DNA of 64,000 nucleotides. Source: Dokdonella_A sp937902695 (GTDB taxonomy: Bacteria > Pseudomonadota > Gammaproteobacteria > Xanthomonadales > Rhodanobacteraceae). The notes beneath the pieces are model-generated. The model had not been told where the DNA came from, made no database searches, and was given only the letters and a program-made list of their open reading frames with translations. Both the position numbers and the translations under genes were made by a program. Below are positions 50,803-60,133 of the stretch, in pieces. The stretch is from NCBI GenBank assembly GCA_048498135.1, contig JBEHYO010000003.1:1-64000 (forward strand), read 5' to 3'. Position 1 is the first letter of the stretch. Every line of letters begins with the position of its first letter.

Positions 50803-51904
50803 CGGCGATGCCCTCCTCGATGCGGCGGCGGAACTCGGCCTGCCGGCGCGTGCGGTCCATGACCTGGCCTTTCAGCTGGCCGCAGGCGGCGTCGATGTCC
50901 TCGCCGCGCGTGCGGCGGACCATCGTCAGCACGTCCGCGTCGAGCAGGATCTTCTGGAAGCCGCGGATCGCCTCCTCGCTCGAGCGCTTGAAGCGCGTGC
51001 CGTGGAACGGGTTGAACGGAATCAGGTTGACCTTGGCCGGCAGCCGGCGCATCAGCTTGATCAGCTGGCGCGCGTGCTCGGGCTTGTCGTTGACGCCGTC
51101 GAGCATCGTGTATTCGAACGTGATCGACGTGCGCGGGCGGCGCGCCGCATAACGCGCGCACGCAGCGAGCAGTTCGTCGATCGGATACTTCTTGTTGAGC
51201 GGCACGAGCTCGGTGCGAAGCTCGTCGTTCGGCGCATGCAGCGAGACCGCGAGCGAGACGTCGGCGACTTCGCCGAGCCTGTCGATCATCGGCACGAGGC
51301 CGGCCGTCGACAGCGTGACGCGCTTGTTCGCGAGGCCGAAGCCGAGGTCGTCGCGCATGACGCTCATCGCCTTCACGACGTTGTCGAAATTGAGCAGGGG
51401 CTCGCCCATGCCCATCATGACGACGTTGGTCAGCTTGCGCTGATGATGCGGCACGTTGCCGAGGTGCTTCGCCGCGACGAACACCTGGCCGATGATCTCG
51501 CCCGAGGACAGGTTCCGGTTGAAGCCTTGCGTGCCGGTCGAGCAGAACTGGCAATTGAGGCCGCAGCCGACCTGCGATGAAACGCACAGCGTGCCGCGGC
51601 TCGTCTCCGGAATGAACACGGCTTCGATGGCGTTGCTGCCGTCCATGCCGAGCAGCCACTTGTACGTGGCATCGCTCGCCTGCGTCTCGAACAGCGTCTT
51701 CGGCGGAACGATTTCGGCCGCATTTTCGAGCTTTTCGCGCAGCGCCTTGCCGAGATCGGTCATCGAGGCGAAATCGGTGACGTGCCGGTGATAGATCCAC
51801 TTCATGACCTGCTCGGCGCGATACGGCTTCTCGCCGAGCGCCGCGAATGCCTCGCGCAGCCCGTTGCGGTCGTAGTCGAGCAGATTGATCTTCGCCGTCG
51901 TCAC
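50792..51904 (-). CDS. rlmN: Dual-specificity rRNA/tRNA adenine-C2 methyltransferase RlmN
   Basis: This radical-SAM enzyme methylates A2503 of 23S rRNA and A37 of some tRNAs. The 370-aa protein has the 4Fe-4S motif CxxxCxxC (C114, C118, C121), the MGMGEPLLN loop, and the conserved C-terminal Cys in DIDAACGQL used in the protein-linked mechanism. It is 12 bp behind ndk. Confidence 0.97.
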   Translation of the reverse strand: MTTAKINLLDYDRNGLREAFAALGEKPYRAEQVMKWIYHRHVTDFASMTDLGKALREKLENAAEIVPPKTLFETQASDATYKWLLGMDGSNAIEAVFIPETSRGTLCVSSQVGCGLNCQFCSTGTQGFNRNLSSGEIIGQVFVAAKHLGNVPHHQRKLTNVVMMGMGEPLLNFDNVVKAMSVMRDDLGFGLANKRVTLSTAGLVPMIDRLGEVADVSLAVSLHAPNDELRTELVPLNKKYPIDELLAACARYAARRPRTSITFEYTMLDGVNDKPEHARQLIKLMRRLPAKVNLIPFNPFHGTRFKRSSEEAIRGFQKILLDADVLTMVRRTRGEDIDAACGQLKGQVMDRTRRQAEFRRRIEEGIADAA

Positions 51905-51916
51905 CGCTTCAGATCC

Positions 51917-52342
51917 TCACCGCGGGCAAAGCTCGGTTTCTGCGAAAAAGTATCCAATTTCAACTTTAGCAGTTTCAGCCGCGTCCGATCCGTGCACGGC
52001 GTTCGCGTCGATCGACTGCGCGAAGTCGGCGCGGATCGTTCCGGCTGCCGCCTTCTTCGGATCGGTCGCACCCATGAGATCGCGGTTCTTCGCGATCGCG
52101 CCGTCGCCTTCGAGCACCTGGATCATCACCGGGCCCGAGACCATGAAATCGACGAGCGGCTTGAAGAACGGACGCTCGCGATGCACGGCGTAGAAACCTT
52201 CCGCCTCGCGCTGCGACAGATGCTTCATCTTCGCCGCGACGACCTTGAGGCCCGCCTTCTCGAACCGCGTGTAGATCTCGCCGATGACGTTCTTGGCGAC
52301 GGCGTCGGGTTTGATGATGGAAAGGGTGCGCTCCAGCGCCAT
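51917..52342 (-). CDS. ndk: Nucleoside diphosphate kinase
   Basis: It balances NTP pools by phosphate exchange through a phospho-His. The 141-aa protein starts MALERTLSIIKPDAVAKN and has the active His in NAVHGSDA. It is the first gene of the ndk-rlmN-pilF-rodZ-yfgM-bamB-der run. A TATAAC -10 (52393-52398, minus) lies 50 bp upstream. Confidence 0.97.
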   Translation of the reverse strand: MALERTLSIIKPDAVAKNVIGEIYTRFEKAGLKVVAAKMKHLSQREAEGFYAVHRERPFFKPLVDFMVSGPVMIQVLEGDGAIAKNRDLMGATDPKKAAAGTIRADFAQSIDANAVHGSDAAETAKVEIGYFFAETELCPR

Positions 52343-52494
52343 CGCTGCATGTCTCCGTGTTTTCGTGGGGGGAGGATGGCGAGCCCGCCGCTGTTATAAC
52401 CGCAAACACGCGGCAATCCGCAGGCTTAGCTCACAAATCCACGTCCAATTCTAGCTAATCCGAGCCGATATATACACCGCTTCGACGCACCGAT

Positions 52495-52524
52495 TTGACC
52501 TCGCGCCACACGCCGCCGTACGAT
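52495..52524 (+). promoter_or_regulatory. Promoter of the psrA-type gene
   Basis: TTGACC (52495-52500), an 18-bp spacer and TACGAT (52519-52524) form the best promoter match before the regulator. The PsrA-like palindrome begins at the next base. Confidence 0.5.
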
Positions 52525-52540
52525 TCAAACGCTTGTTTGA
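52525..52540. promoter_or_regulatory. PsrA-like operator
   Basis: TCAAAC-GCTT-GTTTGA is a perfect 16-bp palindrome. It fits the PsrA consensus described for Pseudomonas, (G/C)AAAC-N2-4-GTTT(G/C). It starts directly after the -10 box and covers the predicted start site, suggesting autorepression. Confidence 0.7.
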
Positions 52541-52583
52541 CCCGGCCCGCCGGCCCCTTTCGTGAGCGCTTCCGCCGCCGCGC

Positions 52584-53204
52584 ATGAACGCCCCGCACTT
52601 CTCGACCAAGGAACGCATCCTCGGCGCCGCCGAGACGCTGTTCGCGCGGCACGGGTTCGCCGGCGCGTCGCTGCGCCAGGTCACCGCTGCGGCGAACGTG
52701 AATCTCGCGGCCGTCAACTACCACTTCGGGTCGAAGGACAACCTCATCGAGGAGGTCTTTCGGCGCCGCCTCGACGAATTGAACGTGCGCCGCATCGAGG
52801 CGCTGAACGCCGCGCTCGCCGTCGACGCTCCGAAGCTCGACGAGGTGCTCGCCGCGTTCATCCGGCCGGCGCTCGACCTCTCGCTCGACGAGGCCGGGGG
52901 CCACGCGTTCATGCGCGTGCTCGCGCGCGCGTATGCCGAGCACGACGAGCGCCTGCGCAGGTTCCTGTCCGACAACTACGGGCACGTCCTGCGCGAGTTT
53001 GCGGCGGCTTTCACGCGTCTTTTGCCCCATCTCGGCAAGGAAGAGCTGTACTGGCGCCTCGATTTCATCACCGGCGCCCTGACCCATTCGATGGCCGACT
53101 TCGGCCCGATGAAGCGCCGCGGCACCGTCTCGGAGGAAGCGCATCGCGAGCGCGCCGCCGAGCACCTGATCCGCTTCGCGACCGCGGGCCTCGTCGCGCC
53201 GTGA
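52584..53204 (+). CDS. psrA: TetR-family regulator, PsrA-like, of fatty-acid degradation
   Basis: A 206-aa repressor with a TetR HTH at about residues 8-55 (ERILGAAETLFARHGFAGASLRQVTAAANVNLAAVNYHFGSKDNL) and a ligand-binding C-terminal domain. It sits 36 bp upstream of the fadN-fadA genes and has a PsrA-type operator at its promoter. PsrA of Pseudomonas is released by long-chain acyl-CoA; the same role is inferred here. Confidence 0.88.
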   Translation: MNAPHFSTKERILGAAETLFARHGFAGASLRQVTAAANVNLAAVNYHFGSKDNLIEEVFRRRLDELNVRRIEALNAALAVDAPKLDEVLAAFIRPALDLSLDEAGGHAFMRVLARAYAEHDERLRRFLSDNYGHVLREFAAAFTRLLPHLGKEELYWRLDFITGALTHSMADFGPMKRRGTVSEEAHRERAAEHLIRFATAGLVAP

Positions 53205-53240
53205 GTTTCCCGATTTCATTTGACAGTTCGGAGTAACCGC

Positions 53241-55622
53241 ATGACTGGAGTTGTCAGTCCCCCGCTGCGCGTGCGCAAGGCGGCCGTGCTAGGCGCCGGC
53301 GTCATGGGTGCGCAGATCGCGGCGCACCTCGCCAACGCGGACGTCGAGACGATTCTTTTCGATCTCGCCGCCAAGGACGGCGACAAGAACGGCATCGTCG
53401 TCAAGGCGATCCAGAACCTCGGCAAGCTCTCGCCGAGCCCGCTCGGCGAAAAGGGCCGCGCCGCCGCAATCATCCCGGCCAACTACGACGCGAACCTCGA
53501 ATGGCTCCGGAGCTGCGACCTCGTCATCGAGGCGATCGCCGAGCGGCTCGACTGGAAGCTCGACCTTTACAAGAAGATTGCTCCCTATCTATCTGATAAT
53601 GCTGTAGTCGCAAGCAATACATCGGGCCTGTCGATCAACGCGCTGGCCGAGGCCCTTCCGAAGAGCCTGCGGCCCCGCTTCAGCGGCATCCATTTCTTCA
53701 ACCCGCCGCGCTACATGCCCCTGGTCGAGCTGATCCCCGATCGCGAGACCGATCCCGCGATCCTCGCGAGCCTCGAAGCATTCCTCACGACCACGCTCGG
53801 CAAGGGCGTCGTTCGCGCGAAGGACACGCCGAACTTCATCGGCAACCGCATCGGCGTCTTCTCGATCCTCGCCACGATGCACCACACGGCGGCGTTCGGC
53901 CTCGGCTTCGACGTCGTCGACGCGTTGACCGGCCCCGCGATCGGCCGGCCGAAGAGCGCCACGTACCGGACCGCCGACGTGGTCGGCCTCGACACGATGG
54001 CGCATGTCATCAAGACGATGGCCGACACCCTGCCGGGTGATCCGTGGCATCGCTTCTTCAGGACGCCGGACTGGCTCGCCGCGCTGATCGGGAAAGGCGC
54101 GCTCGGCCAGAAGACCGGGGCCGGCGTCTACCGGAAAGCCGGCAAGGACATCCTCGTGCTGGATATCGCGAGGCAGGACTACCGGCCGAGCGCGCAGGAG
54201 ACGAGCGCCGACGTCGCCGCGATCCTCGCGCTCAGGGACCCGGCCGCGAAGTTCGCGAAGCTCCGCGCTTCGAGCGACCCGCAGGCGCAGTTCCTGTGGG
54301 CGATGTTCCGCGACCTCTTCCATTACACGGCGTATCACTTGGCCGACATCGCCGACACCGCGCGCGATGTCGACTTCGCCATCCGCTGGGGCTATGGCTG
54401 GAAGCTCGGCCCGTTCGAGACCTGGCAGGCGGCCGGCTGGCAGGAGGTTGCCAAGTGGATCGCCGAGGACATCGCGGCCGGCAAGGCGATGAGCGATGCG
54501 CCGCTGCCTGCGTGGGTCACCGACGGCCGCCGCGGCGTGCACCACGCCACGGGTTCGTTCTCGCCGAAGACCGGCAAGGACGAGCCGCGCTCGTCGGCGC
54601 CCGTCTACAAGCGTCAGCTGTTTCCCGATGCGCTGATCGGCGAGACGTTCGACACCGGCACCACGCTCTGGGAAAACGACGGCGTTCGCCTCTGGCACCT
54701 CGGCGACGACATCGGCATCGTCTCGTTCAAGACCAAGATGAACACGGTCGACGACGCCGTGCTCGACGGCCTGCCCCGCGCGGTCGACGAAGCCGAGAAA
54801 AAGCTGAAGGCGCTCGTGCTCTGGCAGACCGGCGAGCCCTTCTCGGCCGGCGCCGATCTCAAGGGCGCGCTCGCACAGCTCAAGGCCGGCAGGATCGCCG
54901 AGTTCGAATCGATGGTCGTGAACTTCCAGGCGACGAGCATGCGGCTCAAGTATTCGCTCGTGCCGGTCGTCGCCGCGATCCGCGGCATGGCGTTCGGCGG
55001 CGGCTGCGAGTTCCAGATGCATTGCGCGCGCACGGTGGCGGCGTTCGAGAGCTACATCGGGCTTGTCGAAGCCGGCGTCGGCCTCCTGCCGGCCGGCGGC
55101 GGCCTCAAGGAAATCGCGCTGCGTGCCTCGCGCGCCGCGCTCGACAACGATCCGTTCCCCGGGATCAAGAAGATGTTCGAGACGGTCGCGATGGCGAAGG
55201 TCTCCGGCAGCGCGCTCGAGGCCAAGCAGCTCGGCCTGCTGCGCGAGAGCGACGTCGTCGTGTTCAACAGCTTCGAGCTGCTCCACGTGGCAAGGCAGGT
55301 TGCCGCGTCGCTCGCCGAATCGGGCTGGCGCCCGCCGCTGCCGGCGCGCGACATCGTCGTCTGCGGCGACGTCGGCACCGCGAGCCTCAAGACGATGCTC
55401 GTCAACATGCTCGAAGGACGGTTCATCTCCGAGCACGACTACGACATCGCGTCGCGCATCGCCGATACGCTGTGCGGCGGCGTAATCGAACGAGGCTCGA
55501 CGGTCGACGAGAAGTGGCTGCTCGATCTCGAGCGCGCGCATTTCGTCGCGCTCGCGAAGACGCAGAAGACGCAGGATCGCATCGCGCACACGATGTCGAC
55601 GGGCAAGCCGCTTCGGAACTAA
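53241..55622 (+). CDS. 3-hydroxyacyl-CoA dehydrogenase / enoyl-CoA hydratase (FadN type)
   Basis: It carries out the two middle steps of beta-oxidation. The 793-aa protein has the dehydrogenase part first (NAD-binding GAGVMGAQIA near residue 20; about 10-400) and the crotonase part second (SAGADLKGAL, IRGMAFGGGCEF; about 450-700), the order found in FadN and reversed from E. coli FadB. The start at 53241 has GGAG 7 nt before it; the ATG at 53220 does not. Codons 113-127 are strikingly AT-rich compared with the rest of the gene. Confidence 0.95.
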   Translation: MTGVVSPPLRVRKAAVLGAGVMGAQIAAHLANADVETILFDLAAKDGDKNGIVVKAIQNLGKLSPSPLGEKGRAAAIIPANYDANLEWLRSCDLVIEAIAERLDWKLDLYKKIAPYLSDNAVVASNTSGLSINALAEALPKSLRPRFSGIHFFNPPRYMPLVELIPDRETDPAILASLEAFLTTTLGKGVVRAKDTPNFIGNRIGVFSILATMHHTAAFGLGFDVVDALTGPAIGRPKSATYRTADVVGLDTMAHVIKTMADTLPGDPWHRFFRTPDWLAALIGKGALGQKTGAGVYRKAGKDILVLDIARQDYRPSAQETSADVAAILALRDPAAKFAKLRASSDPQAQFLWAMFRDLFHYTAYHLADIADTARDVDFAIRWGYGWKLGPFETWQAAGWQEVAKWIAEDIAAGKAMSDAPLPAWVTDGRRGVHHATGSFSPKTGKDEPRSSAPVYKRQLFPDALIGETFDTGTTLWENDGVRLWHLGDDIGIVSFKTKMNTVDDAVLDGLPRAVDEAEKKLKALVLWQTGEPFSAGADLKGALAQLKAGRIAEFESMVVNFQATSMRLKYSLVPVVAAIRGMAFGGGCEFQMHCARTVAAFESYIGLVEAGVGLLPAGGGLKEIALRASRAALDNDPFPGIKKMFETVAMAKVSGSALEAKQLGLLRESDVVVFNSFELLHVARQVAASLAESGWRPPLPARDIVVCGDVGTASLKTMLVNMLEGRFISEHDYDIASRIADTLCGGVIERGSTVDEKWLLDLERAHFVALAKTQKTQDRIAHTMSTGKPLRN

Positions 55623-55631
55623 CTTACACCT

Positions 55632-55772
55632 CGTCGTTCCCGCGACTGCGAGCGAAGCGAGCGAACAGCGGAGCTGGCCCGAAGGGCGAGCGCGAAGCGC
55701 GAGTAAAGCGGGAACCTGGCGGCTTTGGCTCGAAGGCGAAGGCACTGGGTCCCCGCTTTCGCGGGGACGACG
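55632..55772. repeat. Palindromic dispersed repeat in the fadN-fadA spacer
   Basis: The element starts CGTCGTTCCCGCG and ends with CCCCGC-TTTC-GCGGGG-ACGACG. The outer borders CGTCGT/ACGACG and the end hairpin match the repeat at 4556-4644. The middle contains further short repeats (GCGAGCGAAGCGAGCG). It may reduce read-through into fadA or stabilise the upstream mRNA. Confidence 0.7.
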
Positions 55773-55794
55773 GGATTAGAAGGACATTACAGCC

Positions 55795-56991
<1,197 letters not shown>

Positions 56992-57002
56992 GCCGCGCTG
57001 CC

Positions 57003-57112
57003 CTTTCCCCCTCTCCCGCTTTGCGGGAGAGGGTTGGGGTGAGGGCCGTTCGGAGTGGGCATTGAACCGGCTTGCCCTCACCCTGCCCTCTCCCGCAAGC
57101 GGGACAGGGGAA
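57003..57112. repeat. Paired palindromic repeat (PLPQAGEGE type), second copy
   Basis: The element has the half CCCCCTCTCCCGC-TTT-GCGGGAGAGGGTTGGGGTGAGGGC and the facing half GCCCTCACCCTGCCCTCTCCCGC-aagc-GGGACAGGGG. It matches the copy at 46695-46800 in both halves. It sits between the convergent fadA and lipoprotein genes. Confidence 0.75.
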
Positions 57113-57117
57113 GACCG

Positions 57118-58035
57118 CTACTTCGTCGTGGGGCCTTCGCCGTCGAGCCCGACCTGGACCCAGCCGAGGTTGATGCCGATGCGCGTCGCCTCGGGATTCG
57201 CCCACGCGTACGCGAGCGTCGAGCCGTCGGCATCGCCGACGACCGACAGTTTCAGCACCGGCACGTTGCCCTCGCGGTAGGTGAGCCGTTCGAGCACGAG
57301 CGAGTAGCCCGAGGCGTTTCCATCGCGCCATTTCAGCGCGTAGCGTCCGCCCTCGGAGCCGATGCGCAACGCGCGATCCATGTGCCAGTCGCGGCTCGCG
57401 GCGTCCGCCTTCGGGCCGCCGCCGTTGATTGCGGCCCACCCGGTGAACCAGCGCACGAGACGCAGGTCCTCGCGCGCATCGGTGCCGCGTGCCTGATCGG
57501 CGTAGAGACGCAAGCGCAGCCATTCGCCGTCGCGCTCGATCGCGAGCGGCAGCAACGCCGCTTCGGTGCCGATGCCCGGCACGATGGCGGCGCATGCCGC
57601 GATGTCCGCGGTCGCCGCGGCCGCGCGCGCAGGCGTACGCAGCGTGCACGCATCGAGCGCCGCCCATTGCTGCGCGTCGAACGTCGGCGACGGCGTCGCG
57701 ACGAGCGGGCGATGCGGCACGAGCGCAAGCGCGCCGTCCGACTGCGTCATGCTCCGGATCGCCCACACCGCATCGACCGGCGGCGTCGCATCGAGATGGA
57801 TGCGCCAGAGCGCCCAGTCCGGCTGGCTCGTCGCATCGATCGTCACCACGACATGCGGCGGCTGCACGGCGCCGGGCGCGCTCTCGTGCGCCTGCCAGAC
57901 CTGTGCGTGATTGTCGTAGACGCCCTCGGCCGCGGGCGGCGTCGCGCTCGCGGCGGTCGGGGACCCCGGCTCGCGACGCACGTCGTGGCACGCGGCGAGC
58001 GAGAGCGCGAACAGGGCGAGCGCGATGCGTTTCAT
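57118..58035 (-). CDS. Uncharacterised lipoprotein
   Basis: A 305-aa protein with a lipoprotein signal (lipobox LAAC, C16). The mature region has VYDNHAQVWQAHES near residue 40, a Trp/Arg-rich middle (WALWRIHLDATP) and a C-terminal region rich in beta-strands (YSLVLERLTYREGNVPVLKLSVVGD). I do not recognise a family with a known function. It converges on fadA and is followed upstream by metC. Confidence 0.75.
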   Translation of the reverse strand: MKRIALALFALSLAACHDVRREPGSPTAASATPPAAEGVYDNHAQVWQAHESAPGAVQPPHVVVTIDATSQPDWALWRIHLDATPPVDAVWAIRSMTQSDGALALVPHRPLVATPSPTFDAQQWAALDACTLRTPARAAAATADIAACAAIVPGIGTEAALLPLAIERDGEWLRLRLYADQARGTDAREDLRLVRWFTGWAAINGGGPKADAASRDWHMDRALRIGSEGGRYALKWRDGNASGYSLVLERLTYREGNVPVLKLSVVGDADGSTLAYAWANPEATRIGINLGWVQVGLDGEGPTTK

Positions 58036-58069
58036 GCGTCGAGCATAGCAGCCGTCGCGCCGCGCTCCG

Positions 58070-59236
58070 TCAGAGCCGCGCCAGCGCTTCTTCCAGATCG
58101 CGGATCAGCACGGCCGGCTCCTCGAGCCCGATCGAGAGCCGCACGAGGTTCAGCGGCAATGCGCCCGGCGGCTGCAGCGGCGCGTCGGCCGGATGCACGG
58201 CAGCGACCGGAAACAGCAGCGATTCGTAGCCGCCCCACGACACCGTCATCAGGAAACGCTTGAGTCCGTCGCAAAAGCGCTCGACCGCTGCGACATCGCG
58301 CGCATCGAGCTCGAGCGTCAGGAGGCCGCTCGATCCGCGCAACTGCTGCGCCGTCAGCGCGACCTGCGGATTGTCCGACGCGAACGGCGCGTAAACCTTG
58401 CGTACTTTCGGATGCGCCTCGAGGAATGCGCGCACCTCGGCCGACGTCGCCGCGATGCGCTGCATGCGGATCGACAAGGTGCGAAGGCCGCGGATCATCA
58501 GCCACGCATCGTGCGGCGCGAGCAGCGCGCCGAGCGTCATGAACGGACCCTTGAAGATCTCCTCGATGATCTCGTGGCGGCCGCACAGCGCGCCGGCGAC
58601 CACGTCGCTGTGGCCGTTGAGATACTTCGTCGCCGAATGCGCGACGAGATCGATGCCGAGTGCGATCGGCGACTGGTTCAGCGGCGTCGCCCAGCTGTTG
58701 TCGCAGAGCGTGCGGATGCCGCGCGATTTCGCCAGCGCGGCGACCGCGGCGAGATCCTGCTGCTCGAACGTCATCGAGTTCGGGCTCTCGCAGACGATGA
58801 GCCGCGTCCTGGCGGTGAGCGCGCGCTCGAAGTTCGCGATGTCGGTGCCGTCGATGAACGACGTCGTCACGCCGAAGCGGCCGAGCAGCGTGTGCAGGAC
58901 CGCGCGCGTCCAGCTGTACGGCCGCGCGACGCAGATCGCATGATCGCCGCCGCGCAGGCTGCCGATGACGGCGGCCGAAATCGCGCCGGCGCCGCTGCCG
59001 AACATGAGGCAATCCTCGGCGCCTTCGAGCGCCGCGACCTTCCTGCGCAGGATCTCGACGGTCGGATTGTTGCCGCGCGTGTACACGTGCGCCGCGAGCT
59101 CGTCGCGGAAGCCTTCGCGCATCGCAGCAACGCTCGGAAACGCGAAGATCGACGACTGCACGATCGGCGGCGCGACCGCGCCGAAATACTGCTCGCGGTC
59201 TTCGCCGAGGTGATTGAGGATCCAGCTGAGGTCCAT
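58070..59236 (-). CDS. metC: Cystathionine beta-lyase-type PLP enzyme
   Basis: A 388-aa Cys/Met metabolism PLP enzyme. The PLP lysine is K204 in HSATKYLNGHSD, with the Asp of LCDNSWATP holding the pyridine and GSGAGAISA binding the phosphate. MetC cleaves cystathionine to homocysteine. Other members of the family (gamma-lyase or synthase) cannot be ruled out from sequence alone. It is 5 bp downstream of galU, an unusual place for this enzyme. Confidence 0.85.
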   Translation of the reverse strand: MDLSWILNHLGEDREQYFGAVAPPIVQSSIFAFPSVAAMREGFRDELAAHVYTRGNNPTVEILRRKVAALEGAEDCLMFGSGAGAISAAVIGSLRGGDHAICVARPYSWTRAVLHTLLGRFGVTTSFIDGTDIANFERALTARTRLIVCESPNSMTFEQQDLAAVAALAKSRGIRTLCDNSWATPLNQSPIALGIDLVAHSATKYLNGHSDVVAGALCGRHEIIEEIFKGPFMTLGALLAPHDAWLMIRGLRTLSIRMQRIAATSAEVRAFLEAHPKVRKVYAPFASDNPQVALTAQQLRGSSGLLTLELDARDVAAVERFCDGLKRFLMTVSWGGYESLLFPVAAVHPADAPLQPPGALPLNLVRLSIGLEEPAVLIRDLEEALARL

Positions 59237-59241
59237 CGCCG

Positions 59242-60123
59242 TCAGCGTTTCGCGGCCGCGTTCACGAGCTCGCGCGTCGCCGCGCCGATCTGCGCGTCGT
59301 TGAGCGCCATGTGCAGCGTCGCCTTGACGAGGCCGAGCTTGTTGCCGCAATCGAAGCGCGTGCCCTCGAACCGGTAAGCGAGCACCGGATGCTCGGCCAG
59401 CAGCATCTCGATCGCGTCGGTCAGCTGGATCTCGCCGCCCGCGCCGGGCGTGGTCTTCTCGAGCAGCTCGAAGATGCGACCCGGCAGCACGTAGCGGCCG
59501 ACGATCGCGAGATTCGACGGCGCGACCGCCGGCTTCGGCTTCTCGACGACGAGCCTGATCTTCGCGGCGCGATCGGAGATCGGCGTCGCGTCGACGATGC
59601 CGTACTTGTGGGTGTCCTCGGGCGGCACTTCCTCGACCGCGATCACGCCGGCGTCTTCCTGCGCCGAAAGCTCGGCCATCTGCCGGAGCGCGCCGGCGCC
59701 CTTGCCGGTCCAGATCAGATCGTCCGGCAGGATCACCCCGAACGGCTCGTCGCCGACGACGGGCCTTGCGCACAGCACGGCATGACCGAGGCCGAGCGCT
59801 TCAGGCTGCGTGACGAACACGCAGCGCACGCCGCGCGGCAAGGTGCCCCTGACGAGCTCGAGCAGCGCGTCCTTGCCCGACTCGGCGAGCTTCGCCTCGA
59901 GCTCGTACGCCTTGTCGAAATAGTCGGCGATCGCGTGCTTGTACCGGTTCGTCACGAACACGAGCGTATCGGCGCCGGCATCGACGGCTTCGTCGACCGC
60001 GTACTGGATCAGCGGGCGATCGAGCACCGGCAGCATTTCCTTGGCGACGACCTTCGTCGCCGGCAGGAAACGCGTGCCGAGGCCGGCGACGGGGAAGACG
60101 ACCTTGTGCAAACGTTTCTGCAT
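59242..60123 (-). CDS. galU: UTP-glucose-1-phosphate uridylyltransferase
   Basis: It makes UDP-glucose for surface polysaccharides. The 293-aa protein has the nucleotide-binding PVAGLGTRFLPATKVVAKEMLP and the VEKPKP motif. AAGGAA lies 6 nt before the ATG at 60123. It is 10 bp downstream of the capD-type gene. Confidence 0.95.
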   Translation of the reverse strand: MQKRLHKVVFPVAGLGTRFLPATKVVAKEMLPVLDRPLIQYAVDEAVDAGADTLVFVTNRYKHAIADYFDKAYELEAKLAESGKDALLELVRGTLPRGVRCVFVTQPEALGLGHAVLCARPVVGDEPFGVILPDDLIWTGKGAGALRQMAELSAQEDAGVIAVEEVPPEDTHKYGIVDATPISDRAAKIRLVVEKPKPAVAPSNLAIVGRYVLPGRIFELLEKTTPGAGGEIQLTDAIEMLLAEHPVLAYRFEGTRFDCGNKLGLVKATLHMALNDAQIGAATRELVNAAAKR

Positions 60124-60133
60124 TCGCGTTCCT

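Noticed and set aside
60105..60120. AAACGTTT palindrome at the galU start as a second PsrA site
   Set aside because: The half-sites have no spacer, whereas the PsrA consensus needs 2-4 bp between them, and the position between capD and galU makes no sense for fatty-acid control.
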